A stretch of 64,000 nucleotides of DNA from Spirochaetota bacterium (GTDB taxonomy: Bacteria; Spirochaetota; JAGLSM01; JAKPMW01), in the NCBI GenBank assembly GCA_031283155.1, contig JAITCI010000003.1:22118-86117 (forward strand), read 5' to 3'. Every line of letters starts with the position of its first letter. Positions within the stretch are counted from its first letter, which is position 1. The translations under genes were made by a program, and so were the position numbers. The notes beneath the pieces were generated by a model. The model saw only the letters and a program-made list of their open reading frames with translations, did no database searches and had not been told where the DNA came from. Positions 44,564 through 53,269 of this stretch are shown piece after piece.

Positions 44564-46582
44564 ATGCTCTCGGTTTCGCGCTTTTGGGCGGCGTGCTGCG
44601 TACCCTTGAGGCATCGTACGTCTCAAGGGTATCGTGTGCTTTTAGGGTGCATAGTTCTTGCTTTGCTTCTCATTTTTGCTCTTGTCTTTTCTGAATGGAC
44701 GACTATTCGCGATGAACCGCAGATACGGTCAAGCCATTTGCTGCTTGAAGACGGTACGCGGCGCGATATCACTCTGCCGTTTTTTCAGAAGAGTCCGGTT
44801 CCCCATGCAGTGTACGAGTATGCTGTGGCGATTGAGTGGCACAAAGGAGCAGCAGCCCGTTTCCGGATTATTCCCGATGATTACCTTGAGAGTATTATTG
44901 TCAATGGGCAGCTTCTTCCCGGGGAACGGTATCCTGAGCCTGGGCGCAGTGATTACACATTTGGCCTTGTGGTGGATTTTAGTTCGTACCTCCATGATGG
45001 GGTAAACGAGCTTCTCTTCAGGATTACCGATACCGGCGGCGCGTATGGCATGAATCTTAAGGTTATTGAACTTGCGTATTCTCCTTTGCGGATTGCGGCT
45101 TTTACGATCTGTATCCTGCTCGTACTCGCGATTGTTTTTCTGATTTTGCGCTATTTTAAGAATGTGGATTGGGTCATCATCATTTTTGTCATGACAGCGC
45201 TTGTCTGGCAGCTTATTTCGCTGGCTGTACGCGCGTATTACGAGTTTGGCTTCGATCTCCACTATGGTGCCGGTATAGGGCATATCGAATATATTCAGTA
45301 TATTGCGGAAAAGGGTTCTTTGCCTTCTCCTCAAGGGTGGATATCCTATCATCCGCCCCTGTATTATATCACCGCCGCCGGGGTATGGATTCTCGCAAAA
45401 GCTCTGCATCTTACCGATCCATTCAAGGCTCTCCAGATCCTTTCACTTGCGTATTATTGGATATTTCTGGTCTTCTCGCTGCGTCTTCTGAAACAGGCCA
45501 TCAAACAGCCCTGGTTTTACAGGATTGCCGCAGCGCTTTTGATTTTCTGGCCCCAGGGTTTTCTGGCCGCGACGCGCATTGGAAATGACGTGCTTCTCTT
45601 CCCACTGTTTGTGATGACGCTCTTTTATGGACAAAGGTGGCTTTCGGGCGGGAAAAACCGCGACTTGCTTCTTGCTTCGATCTTTTGCGGTTTGGGTTTG
45701 TTCACCAAAATAAGCATCTTTCCTCTTGGGGTACTGCTCGGGTGTATTATACTCTGGCGCTTACTCCGCAAGCATACAACGCTCTCTCTGTGGTATGCGA
45801 TTGCGGCCATTTTCATTCTTGCGGGAAGTTTTTTTCTCTCTGGATTGAATAAGTGGGTGTATACGATTAAAACCCATAATCCCCAATGGCTCACTTCTCC
45901 GTTCCATAATCATTGGAACGTACGGCTGAATTCCGGCTTGTATGTGGATAACTATACAATGGATTTTGTATTCCCGGATACAAAATCCTGGTTTGAGGAT
46001 GTTCCCCCTGACGTCTGGCGGGATGGGGCGCGGAAACGATCGAATTTCTGGAACCATGTATTAAAGACTTTGATGCATGGACAAATTGCGTATAAAAATA
46101 ATTTAAGACCTAAACTCTTAATGCCATATATGAATATACTGTTTGTTTTCCTTGTTGTTTTGGCGTGCTATGGTTTCCCGCTGTTTTGGCGTCGCCGTTT
46201 GATTCCGTATATGCCATTCAGTGCCGGTTCCTCTGCTTTGGTTTCTCGCCGGAAAAATACAGGGCAAAAACGCCTCCGGCGGATTGGCAGATGTTTTGGG
46301 CAGGCGCGGACACACTCCAAAGAAACGGATCTGCGGTTTGTACTCGCAGGTTCGGCTCTTCTTTTGATATTTTGCATGATTGCGCGCATCCTTAAACCTA
46401 CGCCCACAATTAATGACGCCCGCTATCTCATGCCTATTATACCGGCCGTGGTTCTCGCAATAGCCTATGGTCTCGCGCGTTTGCAGGATCGCCGCTGGTT
46501 GTATATTTCCGCAAATGCTGTTGTTCTGTGTTTCATCCTTTTGTCACTGATATTTTATTTTGCACTCCCTGGATATCTCTAA
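44564..46582 (+). CDS. GT-C (family 39-like) membrane glycosyltransferase with extracytoplasmic beta domain, paralogue 1
   Basis: The predicted 672-residue polytopic protein has a first transmembrane helix, then an extracytoplasmic beta-sandwich (about 45-170: RFRIIPDDYLESIIVNG, EPGRSDYTFGLVVDF, DTGGAYGMNLK), then about a dozen helices. The sequence GIGHIEYIQYIAEKGSLP..YHPPLYYI after the first helices fits the acidic, catalytic loop of GT-C transferases that use lipid-linked sugars. The short segment RHRTSQG near residue 17, absent from the paralogue, is encoded by a palindrome. ATG 44564 follows GAGGAGGAG. Donor and acceptor unknown. Confidence 0.82.
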   Translation: MLSVSRFWAACCVPLRHRTSQGYRVLLGCIVLALLLIFALVFSEWTTIRDEPQIRSSHLLLEDGTRRDITLPFFQKSPVPHAVYEYAVAIEWHKGAAARFRIIPDDYLESIIVNGQLLPGERYPEPGRSDYTFGLVVDFSSYLHDGVNELLFRITDTGGAYGMNLKVIELAYSPLRIAAFTICILLVLAIVFLILRYFKNVDWVIIIFVMTALVWQLISLAVRAYYEFGFDLHYGAGIGHIEYIQYIAEKGSLPSPQGWISYHPPLYYITAAGVWILAKALHLTDPFKALQILSLAYYWIFLVFSLRLLKQAIKQPWFYRIAAALLIFWPQGFLAATRIGNDVLLFPLFVMTLFYGQRWLSGGKNRDLLLASIFCGLGLFTKISIFPLGVLLGCIILWRLLRKHTTLSLWYAIAAIFILAGSFFLSGLNKWVYTIKTHNPQWLTSPFHNHWNVRLNSGLYVDNYTMDFVFPDTKSWFEDVPPDVWRDGARKRSNFWNHVLKTLMHGQIAYKNNLRPKLLMPYMNILFVFLVVLACYGFPLFWRRRLIPYMPFSAGSSALVSRRKNTGQKRLRRIGRCFGQARTHSKETDLRFVLAGSALLLIFCMIARILKPTPTINDARYLMPIIPAVVLAIAYGLARLQDRRWLYISANAVVLCFILLSLIFYFALPGYL

Positions 46583-46603
46583 AGAGCGCTTTTACGGAGG
46601 AAA

Positions 46604-48589
46604 ATGATGTTTGTTTTGAAACCCCGTTTGTGGGCGGCGTATCTTATGCTCTTGAAGTATCGTTTTCCCCTGGTGTGCGCTGTTTTTGCCCTGCTTCTTT
46701 TTTCCGCCCTTGCTCTTCTTGAATGGACAGCCACCCGCGATGATCCGCAGATTCGGACAAGCTTTCTTCTTCGTGAAGATGGCTCGCGGCGTGCCATCTC
46801 CCTTCCGTTTTCTGAAAAGAGTCCCGAACCGCAGGCCGTATACAGGTACAGTGTGGCGCTTGAATGGCACAAGGGAGCAAATACCCGCTTTCGGATTATT
46901 CCAGACGATTACCTCGCTGGTATTGCCGTCAACGGGAACCCCCTTCCCGAGAAGCGATATTCGGGTCCGGGAAGAAGTGATTACAAGAATGGTCTCATAG
47001 TGGATTTTGGAGGTTCTCTCCGCGATGGGATGAACGAAATTATTTTTACGGTTAATGATACAGGCGGGGCGTATGGCATGGATATGCAAAGTCTCGGAAT
47101 TATGGAGTCCTCTCTGCGGATAGCCGTGTTTGTGCTCTGCATTCTGCTTGTTCTCACGCTTGCGTATCTGGTTTTGCACCGTTTCAAAGCAGATAACATT
47201 CTCATCATTCTCATTTTGGTTGCTCTCGCCTGGCAGCTTATTTCGCTGGGTGTTCGCGAACACAAAACCTATAGCTACGACCTCTACGAAGGTGGAAATG
47301 GTCATATCAACTATATCCAGTATATAGCAAATAAGGGTTCGCTGCCTCCTCCGAATGGATGGTCATATTACCATCCGCCGTTATACTACATCACTGGCGC
47401 CGGGGTTTGGCTGCTCGCCAAAGCTCTCCAGATAGCCGATCCATTCAAAGCCCTCCAGCTTCTCTCGCTCATATACTACTGTGTCTTTTTGGTGTATTCC
47501 CTGCGTCTTCTGGCGCAAGTTATCAGGCAGCCCTGGATGTACAGACTTGCTGCCGCGCTTTTGCTTTTCTGGCCAGCGGGGTTTTTATGCGCATCGCGAA
47601 TCGGAAACGACGCGCTCCTCTACCCGCTTTTTATGATGACGCTTTTTTATGCGCATAAATGGTATGTGGGCGAGAAGGGGCGCGATCTTTTGCTTGCCTC
47701 CATCTGCTGCGGCCTGGGATTTTTTGTCAAGATAAGCATCTTTCCTCTGGGGGTTATACTTGGCTGTCTTGTACTCTGGCGGTTATTCAGAAAACATATA
47801 ACGCTTTCTCTGCGCTATGCGATTGCGATCATCCTCATTCTGGCGGGTAGTTTTTTCTTCTCTGCGTTGAATAAGTGGGTGTATGGGCTTGAAAAACACA
47901 ATACAAAATGGCTCACGGCACCTTTCAATAATCTGACTTTCATAAGAGTTGACCCCAGACTTTATACAAAAGACAGGGTGGTCAACTATATTATTCCCGA
48001 TACAAGAGCCTGGTTTGAGTCGCCGTACATCAGCTCCCGTGATGACACAACGGGTCGCGCAAATTTCTGGAACTACATGGGAAAGTCTTCGATGTATGGC
48101 GAATTTTCTTTCCATGAAGCGTATCGGGAAAAGCGGCTTGCGCCGATCATGAATATTTGTTACGTTTTTCTCATTATTTTGGTGTGTTATGGCATCCCCC
48201 TATTCTGGCGCCGCCGCCGGATTCCATATACGCCAATTTGGACTAACCTCGCCGCCAATATCGATTTGGGAAGCAATGAGAGCAGGGGCTATGTCCGCCG
48301 GATTGGGAGATATCTGGGAAGGGCGCGAGCCGACGCGAAGCAGACTGATTTGCGGTTTGTACTTACAGTCTCGGTTTTTCTCCTGATCCTGTGCATATTT
48401 ACCCGAATCAATACCGCTACACCCATGACGAGCGATTTTCGCTATCTTATGCCTGTCATGCCGATGATAGTGCTTGCGGCGGCGTATGGTCTTGAGCGCC
48501 TTCGGGAGTATCGCTGGCGTTTCATCCTGGCGAATGCTGTTATCCTGTGTTTTGCTCTTGCTTCGCTTATCTTTTATTTTGGAATATAG
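46604..48589 (+). CDS. GT-C (family 39-like) membrane glycosyltransferase with extracytoplasmic beta domain, paralogue 2
   Basis: A 661-residue paralogue of the preceding gene, similar over its whole length: RFRIIPDDYLAGIAVNG, GPGRSDYKNGLIVDF, DTGGAYGMDMQ, NGHINYIQYIANKGSLP and YHPPLYYI. The two genes are 21 bp apart, so they arose by tandem duplication and have diverged. GGAGGAAA precedes the ATG. Likely a lipid-linked sugar transferase at the membrane; the exact sugar is unknown. Confidence 0.85.
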   Translation: MMFVLKPRLWAAYLMLLKYRFPLVCAVFALLLFSALALLEWTATRDDPQIRTSFLLREDGSRRAISLPFSEKSPEPQAVYRYSVALEWHKGANTRFRIIPDDYLAGIAVNGNPLPEKRYSGPGRSDYKNGLIVDFGGSLRDGMNEIIFTVNDTGGAYGMDMQSLGIMESSLRIAVFVLCILLVLTLAYLVLHRFKADNILIILILVALAWQLISLGVREHKTYSYDLYEGGNGHINYIQYIANKGSLPPPNGWSYYHPPLYYITGAGVWLLAKALQIADPFKALQLLSLIYYCVFLVYSLRLLAQVIRQPWMYRLAAALLLFWPAGFLCASRIGNDALLYPLFMMTLFYAHKWYVGEKGRDLLLASICCGLGFFVKISIFPLGVILGCLVLWRLFRKHITLSLRYAIAIILILAGSFFFSALNKWVYGLEKHNTKWLTAPFNNLTFIRVDPRLYTKDRVVNYIIPDTRAWFESPYISSRDDTTGRANFWNYMGKSSMYGEFSFHEAYREKRLAPIMNICYVFLIILVCYGIPLFWRRRRIPYTPIWTNLAANIDLGSNESRGYVRRIGRYLGRARADAKQTDLRFVLTVSVFLLILCIFTRINTATPMTSDFRYLMPVMPMIVLAAAYGLERLREYRWRFILANAVILCFALASLIFYFGI

Positions 48590-48605
48590 CGTAACAGGAG
48601 GTCAT

Positions 48606-49379
48606 ATGAAGGTAGTCATTCTGGCAGGCGGGTTGGGTACCCGTCTTTCCGAAGAAACCGAACTCAAACCCAAGCCCATGGTGGAAATAGGATTCCGCCC
48701 TATTCTTTGGCATATCATGAAGATATATTCTTCATATGGATTTAACGATTTTGTGATATGCACCGGATACAAAAGCTGGTTGATTAAAGAATTTTTCCAC
48801 CACTATTATCTCCATCTCGCAGACGTCACATTTGATCTTGGCAATAACTCCGTCGAGTATCATCATTCGCATGCGGAGCCCTGGCGTGTTACGCTGGTGG
48901 ATACGGGTATGCAGACCATGACCGGAGGGCGGCTCGCGCGGGTACGGAAATATCTTGATAACGAACCTTTTTTTATGACTTACGGGGATGGTGTGGGGAA
49001 CGTCGATATTCGCGCATTGCTTGATTTCCATAAAAAATCCGGACGTCTTGCAACCGTAAGCGCGGCGCAGCCGGCAGGCAAGTTCGGCGCGCTCGTCATT
49101 GAACGCGATCAGGTCACTTCCTTCCGCGAAAAGCCGCTTGGGGACGACGCCTGGATCAACGCAGGATTTTTTGTACTTGAGCCCGGAATATTTGAGTACA
49201 TCCAGGGTGGTGACGCGACTGTTTGGGAGCGGGAACCGCTTGAAAACATTGCACGCGATGGACAGCTTGGTGCCTACAGGCATACCGGCTTCTGGAAACC
49301 GATGGACACGATCCGCGACAAGATCGAACTCGAAACACTTTGGAACAGCGGACGGGCTCCATGGAAAATATGGGAATGA
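48606..49379 (+). CDS. rfbF: Glucose-1-phosphate cytidylyltransferase
   Basis: The predicted 257-residue enzyme makes CDP-glucose: MKVVILAGGLGTRLSEETEL, KPKPMVEIG, DFVICTGYKSWLIKEF, FFMTYGDGVGNVDI, WINAGFFVLEPGIF and TGFWKPMDTIRDK. The motif spacing is that of RfbF. It starts the CDP-sugar branch with rfbG next to it. AGGAGGTCAT precedes ATG 48606. Confidence 0.95.
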   Translation: MKVVILAGGLGTRLSEETELKPKPMVEIGFRPILWHIMKIYSSYGFNDFVICTGYKSWLIKEFFHHYYLHLADVTFDLGNNSVEYHHSHAEPWRVTLVDTGMQTMTGGRLARVRKYLDNEPFFMTYGDGVGNVDIRALLDFHKKSGRLATVSAAQPAGKFGALVIERDQVTSFREKPLGDDAWINAGFFVLEPGIFEYIQGGDATVWEREPLENIARDGQLGAYRHTGFWKPMDTIRDKIELETLWNSGRAPWKIWE

Positions 49380-49387
49380 GAGTACGC

Positions 49388-50491
49388 ATGGAAGATTATC
49401 GCTTAGCCTCATGGTACCGCGGCAAAAAAGTGTTCGTAACAGGACACACCGGCTTCAAGGGTGCTTGGCTCACGCTCTGGCTGCTTTCGCTTGGCGCAGA
49501 GGTTGCAGGCTATTCTCTTGGCCCGCCCACCGATCCTGCGCTTTTTTCCGATCTTCACATTAAGGATCGTATCCGGCACACCCCGGGCGATGTACGTGAC
49601 GGCGAAAATCTTACACGCGCGCTGCTTGATTTTGAGCCTGAGATCGTTTTTCACCTCGCGGCTCAGGCGCTTGTACGGGTTTCCTACCGAGAACCGGTTG
49701 AGAGTTTTGAAACCAATATAATGGGGACAGCGCGCTTTCTGGAGGCGGTACGAAAGGTGCCATCGGTACAGGCCGCCGTAGTGGTGACGAGTGATAAATG
49801 CTACGAGAATCGCGAATGGGTATATGCCTACCGCGAAAACGACGCGATGGGGGGGTACGACCCCTATAGCGCAAGCAAGGGCTGCGCTGAATTGGTGACG
49901 GCGGCATACCGCAATTCGTTTTTTCGCGAAGAGGGCGCTGGTATCGCGTCGGCGCGCGCGGGCAATGTAATTGGCGGCGGGGATTGGGCGCTTGATCGTC
50001 TTGTGCCCGATTGCATCCGTGCGCTTTCGAAGGGCGAAACCATTATTTTGCGTAACCCACAGGCAACACGGCCCTGGCAGCATGTGCTTGAGCCGCTTTC
50101 CGGTTATCTGACGCTTGCCTGGCGTCTTGCGCAGGATAAACAAAGATATGCCTCCGGCTGGAATTTCGGTCCGGCGGACGCCGATGTTCTTTCGGTTCTT
50201 GATGTGGTTAAACAGGTAATTGCGCTCTGGGGGCAGGGGGGCTATGAGGTGCGTTCGCAGGGGGAACCGCACGAGGCGCAGCTTTTACGGTTGGACATCG
50301 GGAGGGCGCGCACTCTTTTGCAATGGAAGCCCGTGTATTCCGCAGCCCTGGCCATACAGGAGAGTGTTCGATGGTATCGCGCCCGCGAAGAGGCATATTC
50401 ATCGCTACCGGAGTTTACTCTTGCCCAGATTGAACGCTATGTGCAGGCTGCGCAGACAAACGGGCTATTTTGGGCTGAATGTGTTTCCTGA
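49388..50491 (+). CDS. rfbG: CDP-glucose 4,6-dehydratase
   Basis: The predicted 367-residue epimerase-fold enzyme turns CDP-glucose into CDP-4-keto-6-deoxyglucose: KKVFVTGHTGFKGAWLTLW, FHLAAQALVRVSYREP, DKCYENREWVYAYRE, GGYDPYSASKGCAE (Tyr-x3-Lys) and ARAGNVIGGGDWALDRLVPD. The ATG at 49388 gives the usual N-terminus; an ATG at 49376, overlapping the rfbF stop, is also possible. It is followed by rfbH. Confidence 0.93.
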   Translation: MEDYRLASWYRGKKVFVTGHTGFKGAWLTLWLLSLGAEVAGYSLGPPTDPALFSDLHIKDRIRHTPGDVRDGENLTRALLDFEPEIVFHLAAQALVRVSYREPVESFETNIMGTARFLEAVRKVPSVQAAVVVTSDKCYENREWVYAYRENDAMGGYDPYSASKGCAELVTAAYRNSFFREEGAGIASARAGNVIGGGDWALDRLVPDCIRALSKGETIILRNPQATRPWQHVLEPLSGYLTLAWRLAQDKQRYASGWNFGPADADVLSVLDVVKQVIALWGQGGYEVRSQGEPHEAQLLRLDIGRARTLLQWKPVYSAALAIQESVRWYRAREEAYSSLPEFTLAQIERYVQAAQTNGLFWAECVS

Positions 50492-50547
50492 CAGATTGAT
50501 ATAGAAATTCACTCATGGAATATACAAATTAGATTAAGGAAGGAATC

Positions 50548-51855
50548 ATGCTCCACCCTGAGATTGCGAGACTTGTTAAAGAACATTATCAGACCAAACT
50601 TGCGCATCGCGCCTTTGTTCCCGGCAAGGACAGGGTGCATTATGCGGGGCGCGTATTTGACGCAGAGGAACTCCTCCGGCTTGTGGAGAGCAGCCTTGAT
50701 TTTTGGCTGACCGAGGGGCGTTTTGCGGAAGAATTCTCGGAAAAGATCGCCGACTTTCTCGGGCGCGAAGACGTCATGCTCACAAATTCCGGCTCTTCGG
50801 CCAATCTCCTCGCATTCGCTGCGTTGTGTTCAAAGAGATTGGGCGCTCGTCGCCTCCAAACCGGAGACGAGGTAATCGCGGTTGCGGCAGGTTTTCCGGC
50901 CACCGTTACTCCGATTCTGCAATATGGACTCGTCCCGGTGTTTGTCGACGTTGATCTCGAGACCTGCAATATCGATATCGAAATGCTTAAGAAAGCGATA
51001 AGCCCACAAACAAAATGTATTTTTCTTGCCCACACTCTCGGCAATCCCTTTGATCTGGACGCCGTACACGCCCTTTGTGAGGAACATAATCTTTGGCTCA
51101 TTGAAGACAACTGTGACGCTTTTGGGAGCCGATATAAAGAAGCGCTCACGGGTACATTCGGGCATCTCGCCACGATCTCGTTTTATCCCGCGCATCACAT
51201 TACCACGGGCGAGGGCGGGGCGGTTGTGACCAATGATGAGGAGCTTGCGCGTATCGTACGCTCTCTTCGGGATTGGGGTCGCGACTGCTATTGCAACAGC
51301 GGGGAGAATAACACCTGCGGAAAGCGTTTTTCGCAGCAATTCGGAAGTCTGCCGCGCGGCTATGATCATAAGTATGTATACTCCGAGCTTGGCTATAATC
51401 TCAAGATGACCGATATGCAGGCTGCCATCGGAAGCGCGCAAATGGATAAGCTCGCGCATTTCATCCTCCGCCGAAAGGAAAATTTTCTGGCATGGCAGAG
51501 GGTCTTCCGGAAGTACGAGGATTTTTTCATCTTTGAAAAGCCAACTCCGGGCAGCGATCCCGCATGGTTTGCCTATGTTGTTACTCTCTCGGAGAAAGCC
51601 CCGTTCACCCGTGATGAATTTGTGCATGAACTCAATGAAAATTTGATTGAGACGCGGTATCTCTTCGCGGGCAATATGATACGCCAGCCATTTTTTGAGG
51701 GGATGTCGTATCGTCTCGCCGATCATCTGCATAATACGGATTATATCATGAATAATACTTTCTTTCTCGGCACCTATCCCGGACTGACCGAAGAGATGCT
51801 CGCCTGGTGTGAGAAAATTATCGATGGATTTATGCAGAAACGCCGGAAGGGGTAG
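50548..51855 (+). CDS. rfbH: CDP-4-keto-6-deoxyglucose 3-dehydrase (E1, RfbH/AscC)
   Basis: A 435-residue PMP-dependent [2Fe-2S] dehydrase that starts deoxygenation at C3 of the CDP-sugar. It has SGSSANLLAF, AGFPATVTPI and SFYPAHHITTGEGGAVV, where His216/217 replaces the PLP lysine as in E1. The cluster ligands fit exactly: Cys189, then 57 residues, Cys247, Tyr, Cys249, 7 residues, Cys257, the C-X57-C-X1-C-X7-C pattern of E1. AAGGAAGG precedes the ATG. A flavin reductase follows. Confidence 0.95.
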   Translation: MLHPEIARLVKEHYQTKLAHRAFVPGKDRVHYAGRVFDAEELLRLVESSLDFWLTEGRFAEEFSEKIADFLGREDVMLTNSGSSANLLAFAALCSKRLGARRLQTGDEVIAVAAGFPATVTPILQYGLVPVFVDVDLETCNIDIEMLKKAISPQTKCIFLAHTLGNPFDLDAVHALCEEHNLWLIEDNCDAFGSRYKEALTGTFGHLATISFYPAHHITTGEGGAVVTNDEELARIVRSLRDWGRDCYCNSGENNTCGKRFSQQFGSLPRGYDHKYVYSELGYNLKMTDMQAAIGSAQMDKLAHFILRRKENFLAWQRVFRKYEDFFIFEKPTPGSDPAWFAYVVTLSEKAPFTRDEFVHELNENLIETRYLFAGNMIRQPFFEGMSYRLADHLHNTDYIMNNTFFLGTYPGLTEEMLAWCEKIIDGFMQKRRKG

Positions 51856-51858
51856 GTC

Positions 51859-52548
51859 ATGCCGCTGGTTAAAAAATATCCCTCGCGTGTTACAAAAACC
51901 GGGAATCCGCTCGAGGGGCTGTATGACGTCACTCTCGAAAGCCTCGGCCGGTCATACAGTTATCTTCCGGGGCAGTTTTTGCATCTCGCGCTGGATACGT
52001 ATGACCCCTCTTCCCCCTGGCCGGAGTCGCGATGTTTTTCGATGCGGAGCGCGGCGGCAAGCGGCTCTATCCGGCTTACCTTTGCGGTTAAGGGGAATTT
52101 CACGCGCCGTATGGCAGCAGAACTTCTGCCCGGGAAAGAGGTCGTAGTCAAGCTGCCTTATGGGGAGCTTTTTTCACGGGCGCATGATCGCGCGCGCACT
52201 GTTTTTATTGCGGGCGGAACCGGGGTTGTCCCCTTTCTCTCGCTATTTTCTGATCCGTCTTTTGATGTATACGAGAACCCATGCCTCTGGCTCGGGGTTC
52301 GCGAGGAACGTTATCATATATACGGTGCAGAGCTTCAGGACGCCCGGAAGCGCAATATGAGTTTTCATGTACACACGGTTTGCCAGGACAGGGAAGGTGT
52401 ACTCGATATCGCAAAGATTTTTTCAAACCATGGGCAGGCTGCGACTTATTTTATTTCCGGTCCGCCAATAATGATTAAGGGTTTCAGAGACTATCTCCTC
52501 GCGCATGGGCTTACCGCAGAACAGGTGTGTACCGACGACTGGGAGTAA
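51859..52548 (+). CDS. Flavin NAD(P)H reductase for the CDP-deoxyhexose branch (E3-like, ferredoxin domain missing)
   Basis: A 229-residue ferredoxin-NADP-reductase fold: PGQFLHLALD, RCFSMRSAAASGSIRLTF (FAD), GGTGVVPFLSLF (NAD(P)), ISGPPIMIKGFRDYL and EQVCTDDWE. Known E3 (AscD) has an extra N-terminal [2Fe-2S] ferredoxin domain; this protein is about 100 residues shorter and begins directly at the FAD domain, so the E1 reaction must get electrons by a separate ferredoxin or directly. It starts 4 bp after rfbH. Confidence 0.85.
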   Translation: MPLVKKYPSRVTKTGNPLEGLYDVTLESLGRSYSYLPGQFLHLALDTYDPSSPWPESRCFSMRSAAASGSIRLTFAVKGNFTRRMAAELLPGKEVVVKLPYGELFSRAHDRARTVFIAGGTGVVPFLSLFSDPSFDVYENPCLWLGVREERYHIYGAELQDARKRNMSFHVHTVCQDREGVLDIAKIFSNHGQAATYFISGPPIMIKGFRDYLLAHGLTAEQVCTDDWE

Positions 52549-52552
52549 TGCC

Positions 52553-53254
52553 ATGCTGCGCGCGGTTTTTCTTGATTTTGACGGTGTGATCAAGGAATCC
52601 CTTGGCGTTAAAACAGCCGCCTTTGCCGCGATCTTTGCGCCCTGGGGGAAAGAGGCATCTGCCAGGGTATGCGCGCACCATATAGCAAACGGCGGCATAT
52701 CGCGCTATCGTAAAATTCCGATGTATCTTCGCGAATATTGCGCCGATCCAAGGGTGGGGACGCCGGACGAACAGACGCTTGTGGATGAGCTGCTTGCGGA
52801 TTTTGCAAACAGGGTGTATGCTGGAGTTCTGGCTGCGCCTTTTGTTCCCGGTGTTGAAAATTTCATCCGCGATTGCAATACTCAGGGTATTCCGCTGGCG
52901 GTGGTAAGCGGTACCCCCGAGGAAGAGATGCGCTCGCTCATTGCGGATATGGGGATGCGCGTCAATTTTGCGGCGATTTATGGCTCTCCGCGCGGCAAGA
53001 AAGAACTCCTTCTTGCCGCTCTGCACGACTTTGCGTTACAGCCCGGGGAAACGGTTTTTGTGGGCGATTCCATAAACGATTATACACCGGCTGTCGAACT
53101 GGGCATACCTTTTGCGGCGCGGATCGCAAGCGAGGACATGGATCCTTTTCCTGAAAATGTATTTCGCATATCTGATTTTACAGCGATCACGGCAGTAGAT
53201 ATCCATAAGTCGGCAGTAAATGATGACTGTATCAGGTATCATTCAAGCTCCTGA
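52553..53254 (+). CDS. HAD-family phosphatase
   Basis: The predicted 233-residue enzyme: LRAVFLDFDGVIKES (Asp-x-Asp), VVSGTPEEEM, GSPRGKKELLLAAL and VFVGDSINDYTPAVE. These are motifs I, II, III (Lys) and IV of HAD phosphatases, like the beta-phosphoglucomutase/GPH subgroup. Its place at the end of the CDP-sugar operon suggests a sugar-phosphate substrate. ATG 52553 is 5 bp after the previous stop, after GGGAGTAATGCC. Confidence 0.85.
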   Translation: MLRAVFLDFDGVIKESLGVKTAAFAAIFAPWGKEASARVCAHHIANGGISRYRKIPMYLREYCADPRVGTPDEQTLVDELLADFANRVYAGVLAAPFVPGVENFIRDCNTQGIPLAVVSGTPEEEMRSLIADMGMRVNFAAIYGSPRGKKELLLAALHDFALQPGETVFVGDSINDYTPAVELGIPFAARIASEDMDPFPENVFRISDFTAITAVDIHKSAVNDDCIRYHSSS

Positions 53255-53269
53255 AGTAATATACGACAG

